A stretch of DNA of 64,000 nucleotides from Nitrospirota bacterium (GTDB lineage: Bacteria; Nitrospirota; Thermodesulfovibrionia; Thermodesulfovibrionales; Dissulfurispiraceae), in contig JAMCVZ010000035.1 in NCBI GenBank assembly GCA_023476565.1, positions 19,252 through 83,251 of the forward strand, read 5' to 3'. Position 1 is the stretch's first letter. Every line of letters begins with the position of its first letter. Of this stretch, positions 43,946-52,064 are shown piece after piece. A program made the position numbers and the translations under genes. The notes under the pieces are model-generated. The model saw only the letters and a program-made list of their open reading frames with translations. It was not told the origin of the DNA and made no database searches.

Positions 43946-44016
43946 CCCTATTCTACGACTTCGCTTCGCTTCGTCCGTGGTAAACCACCTACTGTTGGTA
44001 AATAGGGACAGTCCCC
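43946..44016. repeat. MITE-like palindromic element, copy 5 (left end trimmed)
   Basis: TCCCTATTCTACGACTTCGCTTCGC at the left lacks the outer GGGGACAG; the right end AATAGGGACAGTCCCC and flank AGCGCAC are complete. It lies 25 bp before the polymerase-domain gene. Confidence 0.85.
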
Positions 44017-44041
44017 AGCGCACAAAAGAGCTGTTTACCCT

Positions 44042-45883
44042 ATGAAAACAAGACAATATTCATTATTTGAAGATAGTCCTGAAAACGAGGCAAACCAGCA
44101 GCCGCCAACTGCAAGCCAAAAGCAAAAAAAGCCGGAGAATGACGAACCGCAGAGCTCTTACAGCGGACGACCGGCGGAATTATCGTTCGATATAGAGGCC
44201 ACTGGCAGAAGCCCCATCTCGGATTCCGTTGTCGGCATTTCCCTCTGCAGGGAAACCGGCAAAGCCTTTTATGTGCCCATAAGGCACACCGCGAGCCCCA
44301 ATGTCAGCGATGCGCTGGCCATCCTGAAAGATACCCTTGAAGACGAATCCATTCCCAAAATAGGCCACAACCTCAAATACGATATGCTCATAGTAAGACA
44401 AGAGGGCATCCATGTCAAAGGCACGCTCTATGATACGATGCTGGCATCGTATCTGTTGAATCCCAATAAGCCCGGCCATAGCCTTGAAGATGTGGCAATC
44501 GAATATTTGATGCACAAGAAAAACCCGTTTGCCAATGTCCTGGGAAAGCGCAGCTCGTTCTCGGAAGTCCCGCTGGATGAGGCCACAAGGTATGCCGCTG
44601 AAGATGCGGAGCTGGCAATGGAATTAAGAAATATTCTCTTTGAAAGGCTGAAAACGGAAGACCTCGAAAGGTTATATTTCGACATAGAGATGCCGCTCAT
44701 ATACATACTTGCGGATATGGAGGAGGCGGGAGTAAAGGTTGACAGAAAGATAATAGAAGAGCTGTCAAAGGAACTGGACAGGGAGCTGGATGTCCTGCAA
44801 GCGAGGATTTATGCGATTGCGGGTGAGACATTCAACATAAATTCTCCGAAGCAGCTCTGCAAGATTCTCTTTGACGGTCTCGGGCTGAAGCCCCTCAAAA
44901 AGACGAAGACAGGGTATTCTACCGGCGTGGATGTGCTTGAGGAACTGGCCAAGGTCCACGAGCTCCCGGGAGAAATTCTTAACTACAGGACGCTGCACAA
45001 GCTGAAGACGACCTATGCGGATACACTGCCCAGGCTTATTAATGAGAGGACGGGAAGAATACATACATCATTCAATCAGACCGTTACGGCAACAGGAAGG
45101 CTCAGCAGCAGCGACCCCAACCTCCAGAATATTCCCGTGCGGGGGGAATGGGGAACGCGCATCAGGGAGAGCTTTATTGCGGATGACGGCTGCGTTCTCG
45201 TATCCGCCGACTACTCGCAAATAGAGCTCCGGATACTCGCCCACATCAGCGGAGATCCGGGATTGGCCGATGCTTTCAAGAGCGATATCGACATACACAC
45301 AAAGACCGCTGTGGAGCTGTTTGGCGTTCCCGGAAGCTCGGTGACCGGGGAAATGAGAAGGGTAGCTAAAATCGTAAACTTCGGTGTTATTTACGGGATG
45401 AGTCCTTACGGGTTGTCCGAGGCGCTCGGCATTTCCCCGAAAGAGGCGGGTACTTATATAGATCAGTACTTCAAAAGCCATAGCGGGGTAAGGGATTACA
45501 TGAAGAGCACGATCGAGACCGCAAAAGAGCTGGGGTACGTTACCACCCTGCTGGGAAGAAAGAGGCCGATCCCCGAGATAAACAATGCCAGTGCAAATAG
45601 CAGGCAGCAGTCGGAAAGGCTGGCCATAAACACCCCTATTCAGGGCACGGCAGCGGATCTGATAAAGATTGCAATGATAAATCTGTGGAAGAGGATCAGG
45701 GAAAAGAAACTCAAATCAAGGATGGTCCTGCAGATTCACGATGAGCTTCTCGTTGAAACACCGGAGGGCGAGCTCGAGGCAATCAAAGAGCTCATCAAAC
45801 GCGAAATGGAAAACGCCCTCACCCTCTCCGTGCCGCTGAAGGTGGATATCGGATGGGGGAAGAACTGGGCAGAGGCGCATTAA
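44042..45883 (+). CDS. polA: DNA polymerase I 3'-5' exonuclease and polymerase domains as a separate gene (Klenow-like)
   Basis: 613 residues. A linker (residues 1-45, including QYSLFED, typical of the internal linker of some whole PolA proteins) is followed by a 3'-5' exonuclease (FDIEATG, IGHNLKYDM, AAEDAELAMEL). The family A polymerase has motif A DYSQIELRILAHISGD, motif B RRVAKIVNFGVIYGM and motif C QIHDELLVE. All catalytic acidic residues seen are intact. With the exonuclease at 41545 the two products add up to one complete Pol I. No clear Shine-Dalgarno precedes ATG 44042, and the MITE lies immediately upstream, so how the gene is expressed is unclear. Confidence 0.94.
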   Translation: MKTRQYSLFEDSPENEANQQPPTASQKQKKPENDEPQSSYSGRPAELSFDIEATGRSPISDSVVGISLCRETGKAFYVPIRHTASPNVSDALAILKDTLEDESIPKIGHNLKYDMLIVRQEGIHVKGTLYDTMLASYLLNPNKPGHSLEDVAIEYLMHKKNPFANVLGKRSSFSEVPLDEATRYAAEDAELAMELRNILFERLKTEDLERLYFDIEMPLIYILADMEEAGVKVDRKIIEELSKELDRELDVLQARIYAIAGETFNINSPKQLCKILFDGLGLKPLKKTKTGYSTGVDVLEELAKVHELPGEILNYRTLHKLKTTYADTLPRLINERTGRIHTSFNQTVTATGRLSSSDPNLQNIPVRGEWGTRIRESFIADDGCVLVSADYSQIELRILAHISGDPGLADAFKSDIDIHTKTAVELFGVPGSSVTGEMRRVAKIVNFGVIYGMSPYGLSEALGISPKEAGTYIDQYFKSHSGVRDYMKSTIETAKELGYVTTLLGRKRPIPEINNASANSRQQSERLAINTPIQGTAADLIKIAMINLWKRIREKKLKSRMVLQIHDELLVETPEGELEAIKELIKREMENALTLSVPLKVDIGWGKNWAEAH

Positions 45884-45888
45884 AGGCC

Positions 45889-45979
45889 GTGGAGCGTACA
45901 GCGTTATAGCGCTATAGAGGCTTTTAATTTTAAAATACGGATTTCTCACTAACGCTGTACGCTCCACGCTATAACGCGA
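45889..45979. repeat. Inverted short-word element (GGAGCGTACAGCG / CGCTGTACGCTCC) after polA
   Basis: The left arm GTGGAGCGTACAGCGTTATAGC; the right arm AACGCTGTACGCTCCACGCT then ATAACGCG. Confidence 0.7.
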
Positions 45980-46028
45980 CAAAACGCGCTTGACACAGGC
46001 GACAATAATGTATGTAACAGCAAAGTGA

Positions 46029-46058
46029 AAATGTCCTATTTCAGAGATGCTAAACTGC
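46029..46058. mobile_element. Relic end of an ISNCY-like element (copy a)
   Basis: AAATGTCCTATTTCAGAGATGCTAAACTGC matches, in the same orientation, the sequence at 46728-46757 in front of a truncated transposase start. Confidence 0.5.
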
Positions 46059-46121
46059 TTCATTTTGCCTTAACATCATTACATAAATTTCGGCATTAAT
46101 GCTTCTTGACGATAGTAGTAA

Positions 46122-46151
46122 TTATGTTGTACAATTATTTGTACAACATAA
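46122..46151 (+). promoter_or_regulatory. yefM-yoeB operator and promoter
   Basis: A perfect inverted repeat TTATGTTGTACAA-TTAT-TTGTACAACATAA containing the TGTACA core known for YefM operators. It overlaps the -10 (TACAAT, 46130-46135) of a promoter with TTGACG at 46106-46111. AAGGAGG follows immediately as the yefM ribosome site. Confidence 0.8.
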
Positions 46152-46162
46152 AGGAGGTATTT

Positions 46163-46414
46163 ATGGATACAATTACTTATTCGTCCGCCCGCACCCGGCT
46201 CGCATCCACCATGAAAAAAGTATGCGAAAGCCATGAGCCTGTCATTATTACCAGGCAAAAAGAAGGAGCGGTGGTAATGCTCTCTCTTGAAGATTTCAAG
46301 GCACTTGAGGAAACGTCGTACCTTCTGCGCGTACCGAAAAATGCCAAGCGTCTTCTTGAATCCATTGCAGAGCTTGAACGCGGCGGCGGCAAAGCTCGTA
46401 AGCTCAAAGAATGA
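46163..46414 (+). CDS. yefM: YefM/Phd-family antitoxin
   Basis: 83 residues from ATG 46163, chosen for the AAGGAGG site; the longer frame lies in the operator. The start [20 protein letters not shown] and the middle [30 protein letters not shown] are classic YefM. The N-terminal half binds the palindromic operator and the C-terminal half wraps the toxin. It overlaps the toxin gene by 4 bp (ATGA). Confidence 0.95.
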   Translation: MDTITYSSARTRLASTMKKVCESHEPVIITRQKEGAVVMLSLEDFKALEETSYLLRVPKNAKRLLESIAELERGGGKARKLKE

Positions 46415-46665
46415 AACTCATCTTTTCCGAACATGCTTGGGAGGATTACCTGTACTGGCAAGCTACGGACAAGCAGATGCTCAAACGCATCAACCGTCTG
46501 ATTCATGAGATCATGCATGATCCCTTCAATGGTTCGGGCAAACCGGAACCGCTCAAACATGGACTTTCCGGCTACTGGTCACGTCGTATTAACGACGAAC
46601 ACCGGCTTGTCTACCGCCCCTCCGAAGACGCCGTTCTGATAGCCCAGGTGCGCTATCATTACTGA
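46411..46665 (+). CDS. yoeB: YoeB-family ribosome-dependent mRNA interferase toxin
   Basis: 84 residues, the same length as E. coli YoeB. It begins [20 protein letters not shown] and continues [25 protein letters not shown], ending RYHY. The catalytic acid, Arg and the His near the C-terminus are present. It cleaves mRNA in the ribosomal A site when freed from YefM. Confidence 0.95.
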   Translation: MKLIFSEHAWEDYLYWQATDKQMLKRINRLIHEIMHDPFNGSGKPEPLKHGLSGYWSRRINDEHRLVYRPSEDAVLIAQVRYHY

Positions 46666-46727
46666 TATGTGCCCCCAAAAAAGCCCTGTCGCGCCAAAAT
46701 GATAATGTCCTATAGTACCAAAATAGA

Positions 46728-46840
46728 AATGTCCTATTTGAGTGATGCTATACTGCCCCTTTTAAGAAGGAGGAAGGATGGCGGGAAGGGACATAATCAT
46801 GATGAGGCAGAGGGATTTAAAGCGGTTGCACATCATTTAT
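46728..46840 (+). mobile_element. Relic of ISNCY-family insertion sequence with truncated transposase start
   Basis: The IS end AAATGTCCTATTTGAGTGATGC is followed by AAGGAGGAAGG and ATG 46778 opening MAGRDIIMMRQRDLKRLHIIYK, the characteristic start of ISNCY-type transposases. The frame is cut after about 20 codons at the terminator of the cytochrome operon. Confidence 0.6.
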
Positions 46841-46872
46841 AAAAAAACCCCGGAGACTTGGGGTTTCCGGGG
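46841..46872 (-). terminator. Intrinsic terminator of the cytochrome operon
   Basis: On the minus strand, CCCCGGA, an 11-base interval AACCCCAAGTC, then TCCGGGG followed by T7. It lies 20 bp after the stop at 46892. Confidence 0.9.
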
Positions 46873-46891
46873 CGCGTAAGGATTGATGTTC

Positions 46892-47662
46892 TTAACTCTT
46901 ATGGCACTTGCCGCAATCAGATGCAGGTGAAGCAACATTTCCGTTATGGCAGGCCCCGCAGTACTTACCGTTGTTGATATCATCCATCTTCATCTTTCCC
47001 TGCGTCTTCTTCATTGCAAATATTTCCGTATGGCAGTCGTTGCAGGAGAATGCGGCCGTATGGAATTTGTGGCTGAATACCACATTGCCGATGCCGTCGA
47101 CCTTATAAACGAACTCCTTCTCGAATTTCTTCATCTCGTGGCATTGAGTACACTCTGAGGAAGCGAATGCCTTCTTCCCATTGTGGCAGGCGCCGCAATA
47201 TATGCCGCTGTCGATATCCTTCATGGTAATATGGGCGGTTCCGGCCTTCATCAGGAAGACGTTTGGATGGCACTCTCTGCAGCCGAACTTACCGGCATGC
47301 GCTTCGTGGTTGAACCGCGACGGCATAACCGTCTTGTTGAACGATATCATTCCAATGCCGTGGCAGTTGCCGCATAAGTCGCGGTTGACGGTTATATGCT
47401 TGTGCCCTTTAAAATCATGGCACTGGTTGCAGTGGTAGCCGGTTTTGGTATGGATCTGATGAGAGAAAATTCCCTTCACGGGCTGCCCGGAAAATTTCTG
47501 ATAGGAATGGCATTTAAAGCACGGCAGCGTGCCCAGAGCCTCATCCCTGCTGATAATCTTTTCAGGGACCTTTTCCGCTTTCTTCTTCTCATTTACTGAC
47601 GGCAATTTAGAGGAGCAGCCAACCATTAATGCACTAATGATAACGAATATCGCCCACCTCAT
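46892..47662 (-). CDS. Nine-heme c-type cytochrome lipoprotein
   Basis: 256 residues with a lipoprotein signal (ALMVGC). Nine CxxCH sites are visible: CFKCH, CNQCH, CGNCH, CRECH, CGACH, CTQCH, CNDCH, CGACH, CGKCH. The second half contains two tandem c7-like units, each with FxHxxH, the CxxCH in RECHPNVF or NDCHTEIF, then a YCGACHNG block and a final CxxCH. It is probably a periplasmic or outer-membrane-attached electron carrier downstream of the cytochrome b, whose stop is directly adjacent. The electron acceptor is unknown. Confidence 0.9.
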   Translation of the reverse strand: MRWAIFVIISALMVGCSSKLPSVNEKKKAEKVPEKIISRDEALGTLPCFKCHSYQKFSGQPVKGIFSHQIHTKTGYHCNQCHDFKGHKHITVNRDLCGNCHGIGMISFNKTVMPSRFNHEAHAGKFGCRECHPNVFLMKAGTAHITMKDIDSGIYCGACHNGKKAFASSECTQCHEMKKFEKEFVYKVDGIGNVVFSHKFHTAAFSCNDCHTEIFAMKKTQGKMKMDDINNGKYCGACHNGNVASPASDCGKCHKS

Positions 47663-48382
47663 CTAGCGTCCCTTTTCATTGTCGCCGAATTCAAGTTTAT
47701 ACTCAAGAGGATGCTCGTGTTTCATATCCTCGATGGAGATCTTCCCGGTTATCCAGGTCATGCTCATGGGGAATTTATCGTACCTGAGGTGCTCATTATA
47801 GAAATGCCAGAAGAGTATGAACACTATGGCAAGAAGCGCCTCGTCGCTGTGCATGATCGAGATGACCTCCCATATCCAGTTTACGCTCCATGCCGGGAAG
47901 AGATACGAGGCCGTAACAGGGAAAGCGAGAAAAAGCCCCGACAGCCCGATGATGCCCATGCCCCAAAAGACCGCCCAGTAATCGAATTTATGTATGTAGC
48001 TGAATCTGCCGAACTCGGGCTTCTTGTCGCTCAGGCCGAGGAAGTAAAGGATGTTCTTGATCGCATCCGTAACATCCTTTGGAAGCGGGATAATGGTGGT
48101 GTCCATGCGAAGCTTCATCTTGCCCGTGGAAAGCGCATAGCCCAGGTAAATTACATGCCAGACGAAATCGAGGAGCATGGTAATCCCTGCAGCGCGGTGA
48201 ATCAGTCCGGCGGTCTTCGGTCCTCCCCATATGCTTACCCACCATTTCGAGGGTTCGATCTCAGGATACTTGAGTGCCCATCCGGTAAAGGAGAGCAGCA
48301 AGAACGTTACGAACATGATTACATGCTGAATCCTCTCTGTGACATTAAAACGAAGATATTCCTTCGGCAGCTCTTTATTCAT
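47663..48382 (-). CDS. Membrane cytochrome b subunit (cytochrome b561 / FdnI-PhsC-like)
   Basis: 239 residues with four main membrane helices (about 18-37, 60-80, 130-155, 175-200). Candidate heme-ligand histidines are in ERIQHVIMF, GLIHRAAGI, FVWHVIYL, IMHSDEALL and FILFWHFYNEH, matching the di-heme b561 type. This kind of subunit carries electrons between the menaquinone pool and periplasmic cytochromes. Its start overlaps the end of the seven-heme cytochrome gene by 8 bp, and the nine-heme gene follows directly. Confidence 0.88.
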   Translation of the reverse strand: MNKELPKEYLRFNVTERIQHVIMFVTFLLLSFTGWALKYPEIEPSKWWVSIWGGPKTAGLIHRAAGITMLLDFVWHVIYLGYALSTGKMKLRMDTTIIPLPKDVTDAIKNILYFLGLSDKKPEFGRFSYIHKFDYWAVFWGMGIIGLSGLFLAFPVTASYLFPAWSVNWIWEVISIMHSDEALLAIVFILFWHFYNEHLRYDKFPMSMTWITGKISIEDMKHEHPLEYKLEFGDNEKGR

Positions 48383-49313
48383 GGCGATCCTCCTTTCCCT
48401 TTCTCAGAACCCTGTCCCTGATTTCGGAAAACGCCTCGAGTATCACGTGTCCGACGATAAAGGCGAATACGGATAATAAAAGTACGATGAGGCCCTTTTC
48501 GAAATAGTACGGAATAGGATTGTCCTTTCCTATAGGCTTGTGCGTAAACGCTGTAACGAATTTCCTGGTAGCGCCCTTGTGGCACTTGCCGCAGGTCTGC
48601 GTCCTGTTCGCCCAGGCGACAGGAGATTTGGGATCATCCCACTTTCTAATGTCGTGGGAGCCGTGGCAATTAACGCAGGTAGGCGCGTTCTGATGTCCGA
48701 GGATGTATTTCTTGCCGTGGAAGCTTTCCTCGTACTGCTCCACGATATGCGTTCCCATGTTGTACTTTTTTGCCATGTCCTCCCTCTCATGGCATTCTCC
48801 ACAGGTCTTAACAATATTCTTTCTGTTAATAGGGGAAGCGGCAGCGCCCTTGGGAGTAATATAATGGGGTGAGCCGTGGCAATCGGTACACACCGCGCCG
48901 TCGGGCTCCTTGCTGTTCATAACATTCTTGCCGTGAACGCTTTCCTGCCACGCTTCGTAAATATCACTGTGGCACTGCGTGCACGCAGCAAGGGCAACAG
49001 CATCAACTTTTGCCCTCCGCGATATCTTACCCGCCAGTGAGGCGACATCTTTCGATACATCACCGGTTTTGGCCGGTTCATGAGGGTTTGAATGGAACTG
49101 CTTATGGCAGGTAACACAATCAAATCCGCCGTGAACAGATTTTGCATAACGGTCGGCATCCACATTAACGTCAATCAAGGCATTCCCTTCGGTTCGGATC
49201 TTGCCCTGCATCGCACTATGGCAGGCAAGACAGGTAAAGGTTTCGGCAGTTGCAGAACCGGCAAAACATAATAGAGGGAGCCACAGGAAAGCTATTATGA
49301 GGAACCTTTTCAT
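48375..49313 (-). CDS. Seven-heme c-type cytochrome with C-terminal membrane anchor
   Basis: 312 residues from ATG 49313 (MKRFLIIAF). A signal peptide is followed by seven CxxCH motifs (CLACH, CVTCH, CTQCH, CTDCH, CGECH, CVNCH, CGKCH). Distal histidines occur in repeated SVHGxxxx, SFHGKK and GTHIVEQYEESFHG patterns typical of multiheme reductase-related cytochromes. A final membrane helix (GLIVLLLSVFAFIVGHVIL) anchors it. It is the first gene of a translationally coupled trio with the cytochrome b and nine-heme genes. Confidence 0.9.
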   Translation of the reverse strand: MKRFLIIAFLWLPLLCFAGSATAETFTCLACHSAMQGKIRTEGNALIDVNVDADRYAKSVHGGFDCVTCHKQFHSNPHEPAKTGDVSKDVASLAGKISRRAKVDAVALAACTQCHSDIYEAWQESVHGKNVMNSKEPDGAVCTDCHGSPHYITPKGAAASPINRKNIVKTCGECHEREDMAKKYNMGTHIVEQYEESFHGKKYILGHQNAPTCVNCHGSHDIRKWDDPKSPVAWANRTQTCGKCHKGATRKFVTAFTHKPIGKDNPIPYYFEKGLIVLLLSVFAFIVGHVILEAFSEIRDRVLRKGKEDRHE

Positions 49314-49509
49314 CAGACCTCCACACATTTATTTTTGTAGCTATTGAGAGTAATAGCATTAAAATATATCAAATGTTCAGCAACTTTGTAAACATAAATA
49401 TCATATTATAATATAATATCATAATGATGTTAAATCATAATTATAAATTGAGGCAAATTAACAAGATTATCCTATCGCTTTGAAATATCTGCACAAAAGG
49501 TAATCTACC

Positions 49510-50388
49510 CTAATAAATGAAGAGCTTAGGGTCCTTATACGTATGACATTTGCTGCATATGCCTCTCGCACTGTCTTGTCCGACAGCCCATGTATGGGGC
49601 TTATGGCAGTACATGCAGTCCAGGCCCTTTTGCATATGGAACCCGTGCTGCCCGACGGTAGCCTCGTTTTTATGGCACTCACGTGCGCAGGCAGCGGACG
49701 TAGGACTTATTTTGCCGTGCGGTTTATGGCACTGGTGGCAGAGAAGGCTCGACATGGGACCTGTCCTCGGTATGCGGGCATGGCACTTGGTACACCTGTC
49801 TTTGGGTATCATGGACGGTGTTTTTTCCGAAAAAGAATGGCATTTGAGACAGGAAAACGCCTCCATGCCGATCCCATGCACACCCTTGTCCTTATGGCAA
49901 CCCTGGCAGGCGCTCTCATTAGGGCGGAAATAATGCAAAGCGCTCTTGTGGCATGTCTTGCATTCGATCCTCTGCATAAAGACATGCCGCGCATGTCCGT
50001 ACGATTTGTTCATCGTCACTGATCCCTGTGAAATATCGTCCATGTGGCACTTTCTGCAGGCCTTCCATGGTTTTTCACGGCCGTGCGTCTGGGAGAGGGG
50101 CTCATGGCCCTTTACAACATATGCCACAAGAAGTTGATTTTTCTCAAAAATACTCAACTGGTGGCACTTCTGGCAGACCACATCCCTGTGTTTCCCTTTC
50201 TCCCACTCCGTATATGCATTTTTCATGAGATGACACGATATACAGAATTGAGGGTCATCCTGGGTATATTTATAATAACGGTAGCCGACAAGAGCCCCAA
50301 GGACGAAAATGATAACAAAGGCGGCAAGGATAAAGCCTTTCACGTGCTCTATAAGCGCCTCGAACGATTCGGAAAATTTTCGCTTCAT
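49510..50388 (-). CDS. NapC/NirT-type membrane-anchored multiheme cytochrome, extended
   Basis: 292 residues. One N-terminal membrane helix (about 17-37), then FCISCH (C49) and CQKCH (C72) as in NapC/NrfH quinol dehydrogenases. There are ten CxxCH sites in all (C49, C72, C111, C143, C161, C180, C199, C217, C258, C278) plus CARECH at C234, a CX3CH spacing. NapC has four hemes, so this protein is a NapC-like head with a long multiheme extension. It probably takes electrons from menaquinol to the periplasm. An AT-rich gap of about 190 bp separates it from the seven-heme gene. Confidence 0.9.
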   Translation of the reverse strand: MKRKFSESFEALIEHVKGFILAAFVIIFVLGALVGYRYYKYTQDDPQFCISCHLMKNAYTEWEKGKHRDVVCQKCHQLSIFEKNQLLVAYVVKGHEPLSQTHGREKPWKACRKCHMDDISQGSVTMNKSYGHARHVFMQRIECKTCHKSALHYFRPNESACQGCHKDKGVHGIGMEAFSCLKCHSFSEKTPSMIPKDRCTKCHARIPRTGPMSSLLCHQCHKPHGKISPTSAACARECHKNEATVGQHGFHMQKGLDCMYCHKPHTWAVGQDSARGICSKCHTYKDPKLFIY

Positions 50389-50397
50389 CTTCGTTTT

Positions 50398-51399
50398 CTA
50401 CTTTTCGGATAGTGCCTTTGCTTCGAGTATTTTCAGCTTGGATATTTCACCAAGGGCTATCAGCGTATCTCCGGACTTGATGGTACTGCGGAAGGTCGGA
50501 TTGAACTTCATCTCGCCGGTGGAGCGCCTGATAGCCACGATAATAATCCCCAGGTCCCTTCCGATGCCGCATTCATCAAGTGAAAGCCCGATGAGCCTGG
50601 AGCCCTCATTGATGGTTATCTCCTCCATCTGCAGATCGATATTGCCGCTTTTTGTCGCAAACTCTATAAAATCGACAACCGCGGGCTTCAATACCGTATG
50701 CGCTATCCTGAGACCGCCGATGTGATACGGCGAGATGACCCTGTCGGCTCCTGCCCTGAGCAGTTTCTGCTCCGAACCCTCCTCGCCGGCCCGGGCAACT
50801 ATAAGCAGCCCGGGATTCAGTCCCCGTGCACTCAAGACCACAAAGAGGTTCTCCGCATCGGTAGGCAGCACTGATATCAATCCCTTTGCCCGCTCGATTC
50901 CCGCATCCTTGAGGACTTCATCCTGCGTAGCGTCGCCCTCAAGAATCAGGCTATCCTCTTTTTCCTGCGGCATATTGGGTTTTTTCTCGATAACGGCAAA
51001 TTTTTCATTCTTAACTTTCAGCTCCCTGCCGATTATCTTTCCCATTCTGCCGTATCCGCAAATAATATAATGGTCCTTGAGTTCCTTTATCTTCTTCTCC
51101 AATCTCCTCCTCCCGAACAGTTCTTGCAGTTCACCTTCCAAAACGAGTTTCGCACCGGTGCTGAGGGCGTAAAATACGGTGCCCACTCCGCCAATAATAA
51201 GAAAGATGGTAAATAACCGGCCGCCGGATGACAGGTCGTGAACTTCCTTGTACCCTACGGTAGTCAGTGTTATTATGGTCATATACAATGAATCGAGAAA
51301 GTCCCAGCCCTCAATGCCCATATAACCGGCAACGCCGAAAGCGACAATAAGGGCTATCATCACTGCGGATAGTATTAATCGTTTCCTGAGGGCTTCCAC
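50398..51399 (-). CDS. Potassium channel with RCK (TrkA-N/TrkA-C) domains
   Basis: 333 residues with GTG start inside the previous gene (25 bp overlap). Two membrane helices flank a pore loop with the K+ selectivity filter TTVGY (about 47-51). The RCK domain has the Rossmann motif YIICGYGRMGKIIG and a TrkA-C domain ends the protein (INEGSRLIGLSLDEC). It is an MthK/Kch-like ligand-gated channel. The NapC-like cytochrome gene follows by 9 bp, so the channel may be cotranscribed with the cytochromes. Confidence 0.92.
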   Translation of the reverse strand: MEALRKRLILSAVMIALIVAFGVAGYMGIEGWDFLDSLYMTIITLTTVGYKEVHDLSSGGRLFTIFLIIGGVGTVFYALSTGAKLVLEGELQELFGRRRLEKKIKELKDHYIICGYGRMGKIIGRELKVKNEKFAVIEKKPNMPQEKEDSLILEGDATQDEVLKDAGIERAKGLISVLPTDAENLFVVLSARGLNPGLLIVARAGEEGSEQKLLRAGADRVISPYHIGGLRIAHTVLKPAVVDFIEFATKSGNIDLQMEEITINEGSRLIGLSLDECGIGRDLGIIIVAIRRSTGEMKFNPTFRSTIKSGDTLIALGEISKLKILEAKALSEK

Positions 51400-51905
51400 T
51401 CGATCTCCCCTAAAACTTTCCGTATCCTCTCGGCCATCAGTTTCCTGTGTGAGCCGTCCCAGTAAACTTTACCACATTCGTTGCATCTAAAAAAAGAATT
51501 GCAATTCAGCAAGACATACTCGGGCACGGCGCCGGCAACGGCTCCCTTGTCGGCCACTGCCAGCTCGCCGTTGCACTCAGGACACCGGGGTGACAACTTC
51601 AGTCCTCCGTTCTCCGTCGACAGTCGGCCGTCAGCATCCAAAAATAATTTCTTTTGAACTGATAATATCTCTTTCAATTGCTCAAAGGTATCCTCTGAGC
51701 TTATAAGCATGAAATTATCAATCCTCTTTCTCCTCGCAATGCCCGTGTCTCTGGTCAGGAGCATCCGGTTCTTCTGTTTGGCGATCCTTATAAGCTCATT
51801 GTCATCTATATTCTTGAAATAAAGCGTATCAAAGCCCAGAATCCTGAGCCATTTTGCCAGACTGCCGAGCATTACATCAGAGATAAAGCGGGGGCGGTTA
51901 GACAT
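51375..51905 (-). CDS. Mut7-C RNase-domain protein (PIN-like) with zinc ribbon
   Basis: 176 residues from ATG 51905 (MSNRPRFISDVMLGSLAKWLRILGFDT). The N-terminal PIN-like Mut7-C domain has FISDVMLGSLAKWLR, the acidic/arginine stretch LLTRDTGIARRK, and a C-terminal zinc ribbon CPEC...CNEC followed by GKVYWDGSHRKLM. The family is predicted to be an RNase; no biochemical role is certain. It is codirectional with rpoC but lies after a strong terminator. Confidence 0.88.
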   Translation of the reverse strand: MSNRPRFISDVMLGSLAKWLRILGFDTLYFKNIDDNELIRIAKQKNRMLLTRDTGIARRKRIDNFMLISSEDTFEQLKEILSVQKKLFLDADGRLSTENGGLKLSPRCPECNGELAVADKGAVAGAVPEYVLLNCNSFFRCNECGKVYWDGSHRKLMAERIRKVLGEIEWKPSGND

Positions 51906-52009
51906 ATGATTTAAATTAAAAGCTGTTGATTTAATCAATAATTATAACAGAATTGCGGGAATTAAAGCCAAAGCGGGATCGTGGAAAAGCAGGCTGCCTT
52001 TCGGGTCAG

Positions 52010-52042
52010 AAAAAAAGGCCATGGAGCTGTTGCCCCATGGCC
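52010..52042 (-). terminator. Intrinsic terminator after rpoC
   Basis: On the minus strand GGCCATGG, loop GGCAACAGCT, CCATGGCC, then T7. It lies 22 bp after the rpoC stop and ends the rpl-rpoBC transcript. Confidence 0.93.
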
Positions 52043-52064
52043 CGCGGTCCCGGTCTTTTCCGCT

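Noticed and set aside
47711..48421. 236-codon plus-strand frame opposite the cytochrome b gene
   Set aside because: Antisense of a clear membrane cytochrome; composition reflects the reverse complement.
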